Of a stretch of 24,572 nt of DNA, positions 24,529 to 24,572 are shown one piece after another; the first letter of the stretch is position 1, and each line of letters begins with the position of its first letter. The notes beneath the pieces were generated by a model, which was given only the letters and a program-made list of their open reading frames with translations, was not told the DNA's origin and ran no database searches. The position numbers and the translations under genes were made by a program. The DNA comes from Paracoccaceae bacterium (GTDB taxonomy: Bacteria; Pseudomonadota; Alphaproteobacteria; Rhodobacterales; Rhodobacteraceae), in contig SLPP01000391.1 of assembly GCA_007131945.1 (NCBI GenBank), forward strand, positions 1-24,572. The letters run 5' to 3'.

Positions 24529-24572
24529 CTCTCGATTGCGGTTGCAGTCCGCGCCCGCGAAAGCTATGAGCG

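Noticed and set aside
24529..24572. Possible start of another suf gene after sufS (ATG at 24566)
   Set aside because: Only seven bases of the frame are visible and no strong ribosome site precedes it. sufT or sufA could follow, but nothing in the window shows it.

Overview
This window is GC-rich DNA (roughly two-thirds G+C) with tightly packed, often overlapping genes. It looks like a Rhodobacterales (Rhodobacteraceae/Paracoccaceae) chromosome. The main reasons are the iscR-iscS-sufB-(small membrane ORF)-sufC-sufD-(two membrane ORFs)-sufS order, an IscR without the usual cysteine cluster, a four-subunit sarcosine oxidase in soxB-D-A-G order, and Tat-type signals on a dipeptide-family binding protein. 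This assignment rests on recognition of gene order and protein motifs, not on a database search. I see no rRNA, tRNA, CRISPR array, insertion sequence or phage gene.

Region 1 (1-8990) is a catabolic and uptake block. It opens with the C-terminal part of a GcvT-type, folate-dependent demethylating protein (dimethylglycine/sarcosine dehydrogenase type) that is cut by the window edge. A reverse-strand GNAT acetyltransferase follows, then an enolase-superfamily (mandelate racemase/galactonate dehydratase-like) enzyme. After that comes a complete peptide/opine-type ABC transporter: a Tat-exported binding protein, two permeases, and one polypeptide carrying both ATPase domains. A hairpin followed by a short T-run separates the binding protein from the permeases.

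Region 2 (8991-14376) starts with a 391-base non-coding stretch. It holds an AT-rich patch, a possible sigma70 promoter and an 18-bp near-perfect palindrome just downstream of it. Then come soxB-soxD-soxA-soxG, encoding heterotetrameric sarcosine oxidase, which oxidises sarcosine to glycine and passes the methyl carbon to tetrahydrofolate. Together with the partial GcvT protein this suggests breakdown of an N-methylated amino acid or betaine. The real transport substrate and the enolase reaction cannot be read from sequence.

Region 3 (14369-16656, reverse strand) holds phosphoglucomutase and a small alpha/beta hydrolase that overlap by one base. Phosphoglucomutase converges on soxG with an 8-base overlap.

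Region 4 (16657-24572) is the iron-sulfur cluster assembly operon. A good promoter whose -10 overlaps a TAGAA-N3-TTCTA palindrome (resembling the Irr/ICE iron-response box) precedes iscR, a short class I cysteine desulfurase, sufB, a 64-residue two-helix membrane protein, sufC, sufD, two multi-helix (Yip1-like) membrane proteins, and sufS. Most junctions overlap or nearly touch, indicating one transcript. SufBCD is the scaffold, and SufS and the IscS-like protein supply sulfur. No SufE/SufU, SufA or SufT is inside the window; they may lie beyond its right end. The least explained parts are the three small membrane proteins embedded in the suf operon and the enolase-family enzyme with altered active-site positions.
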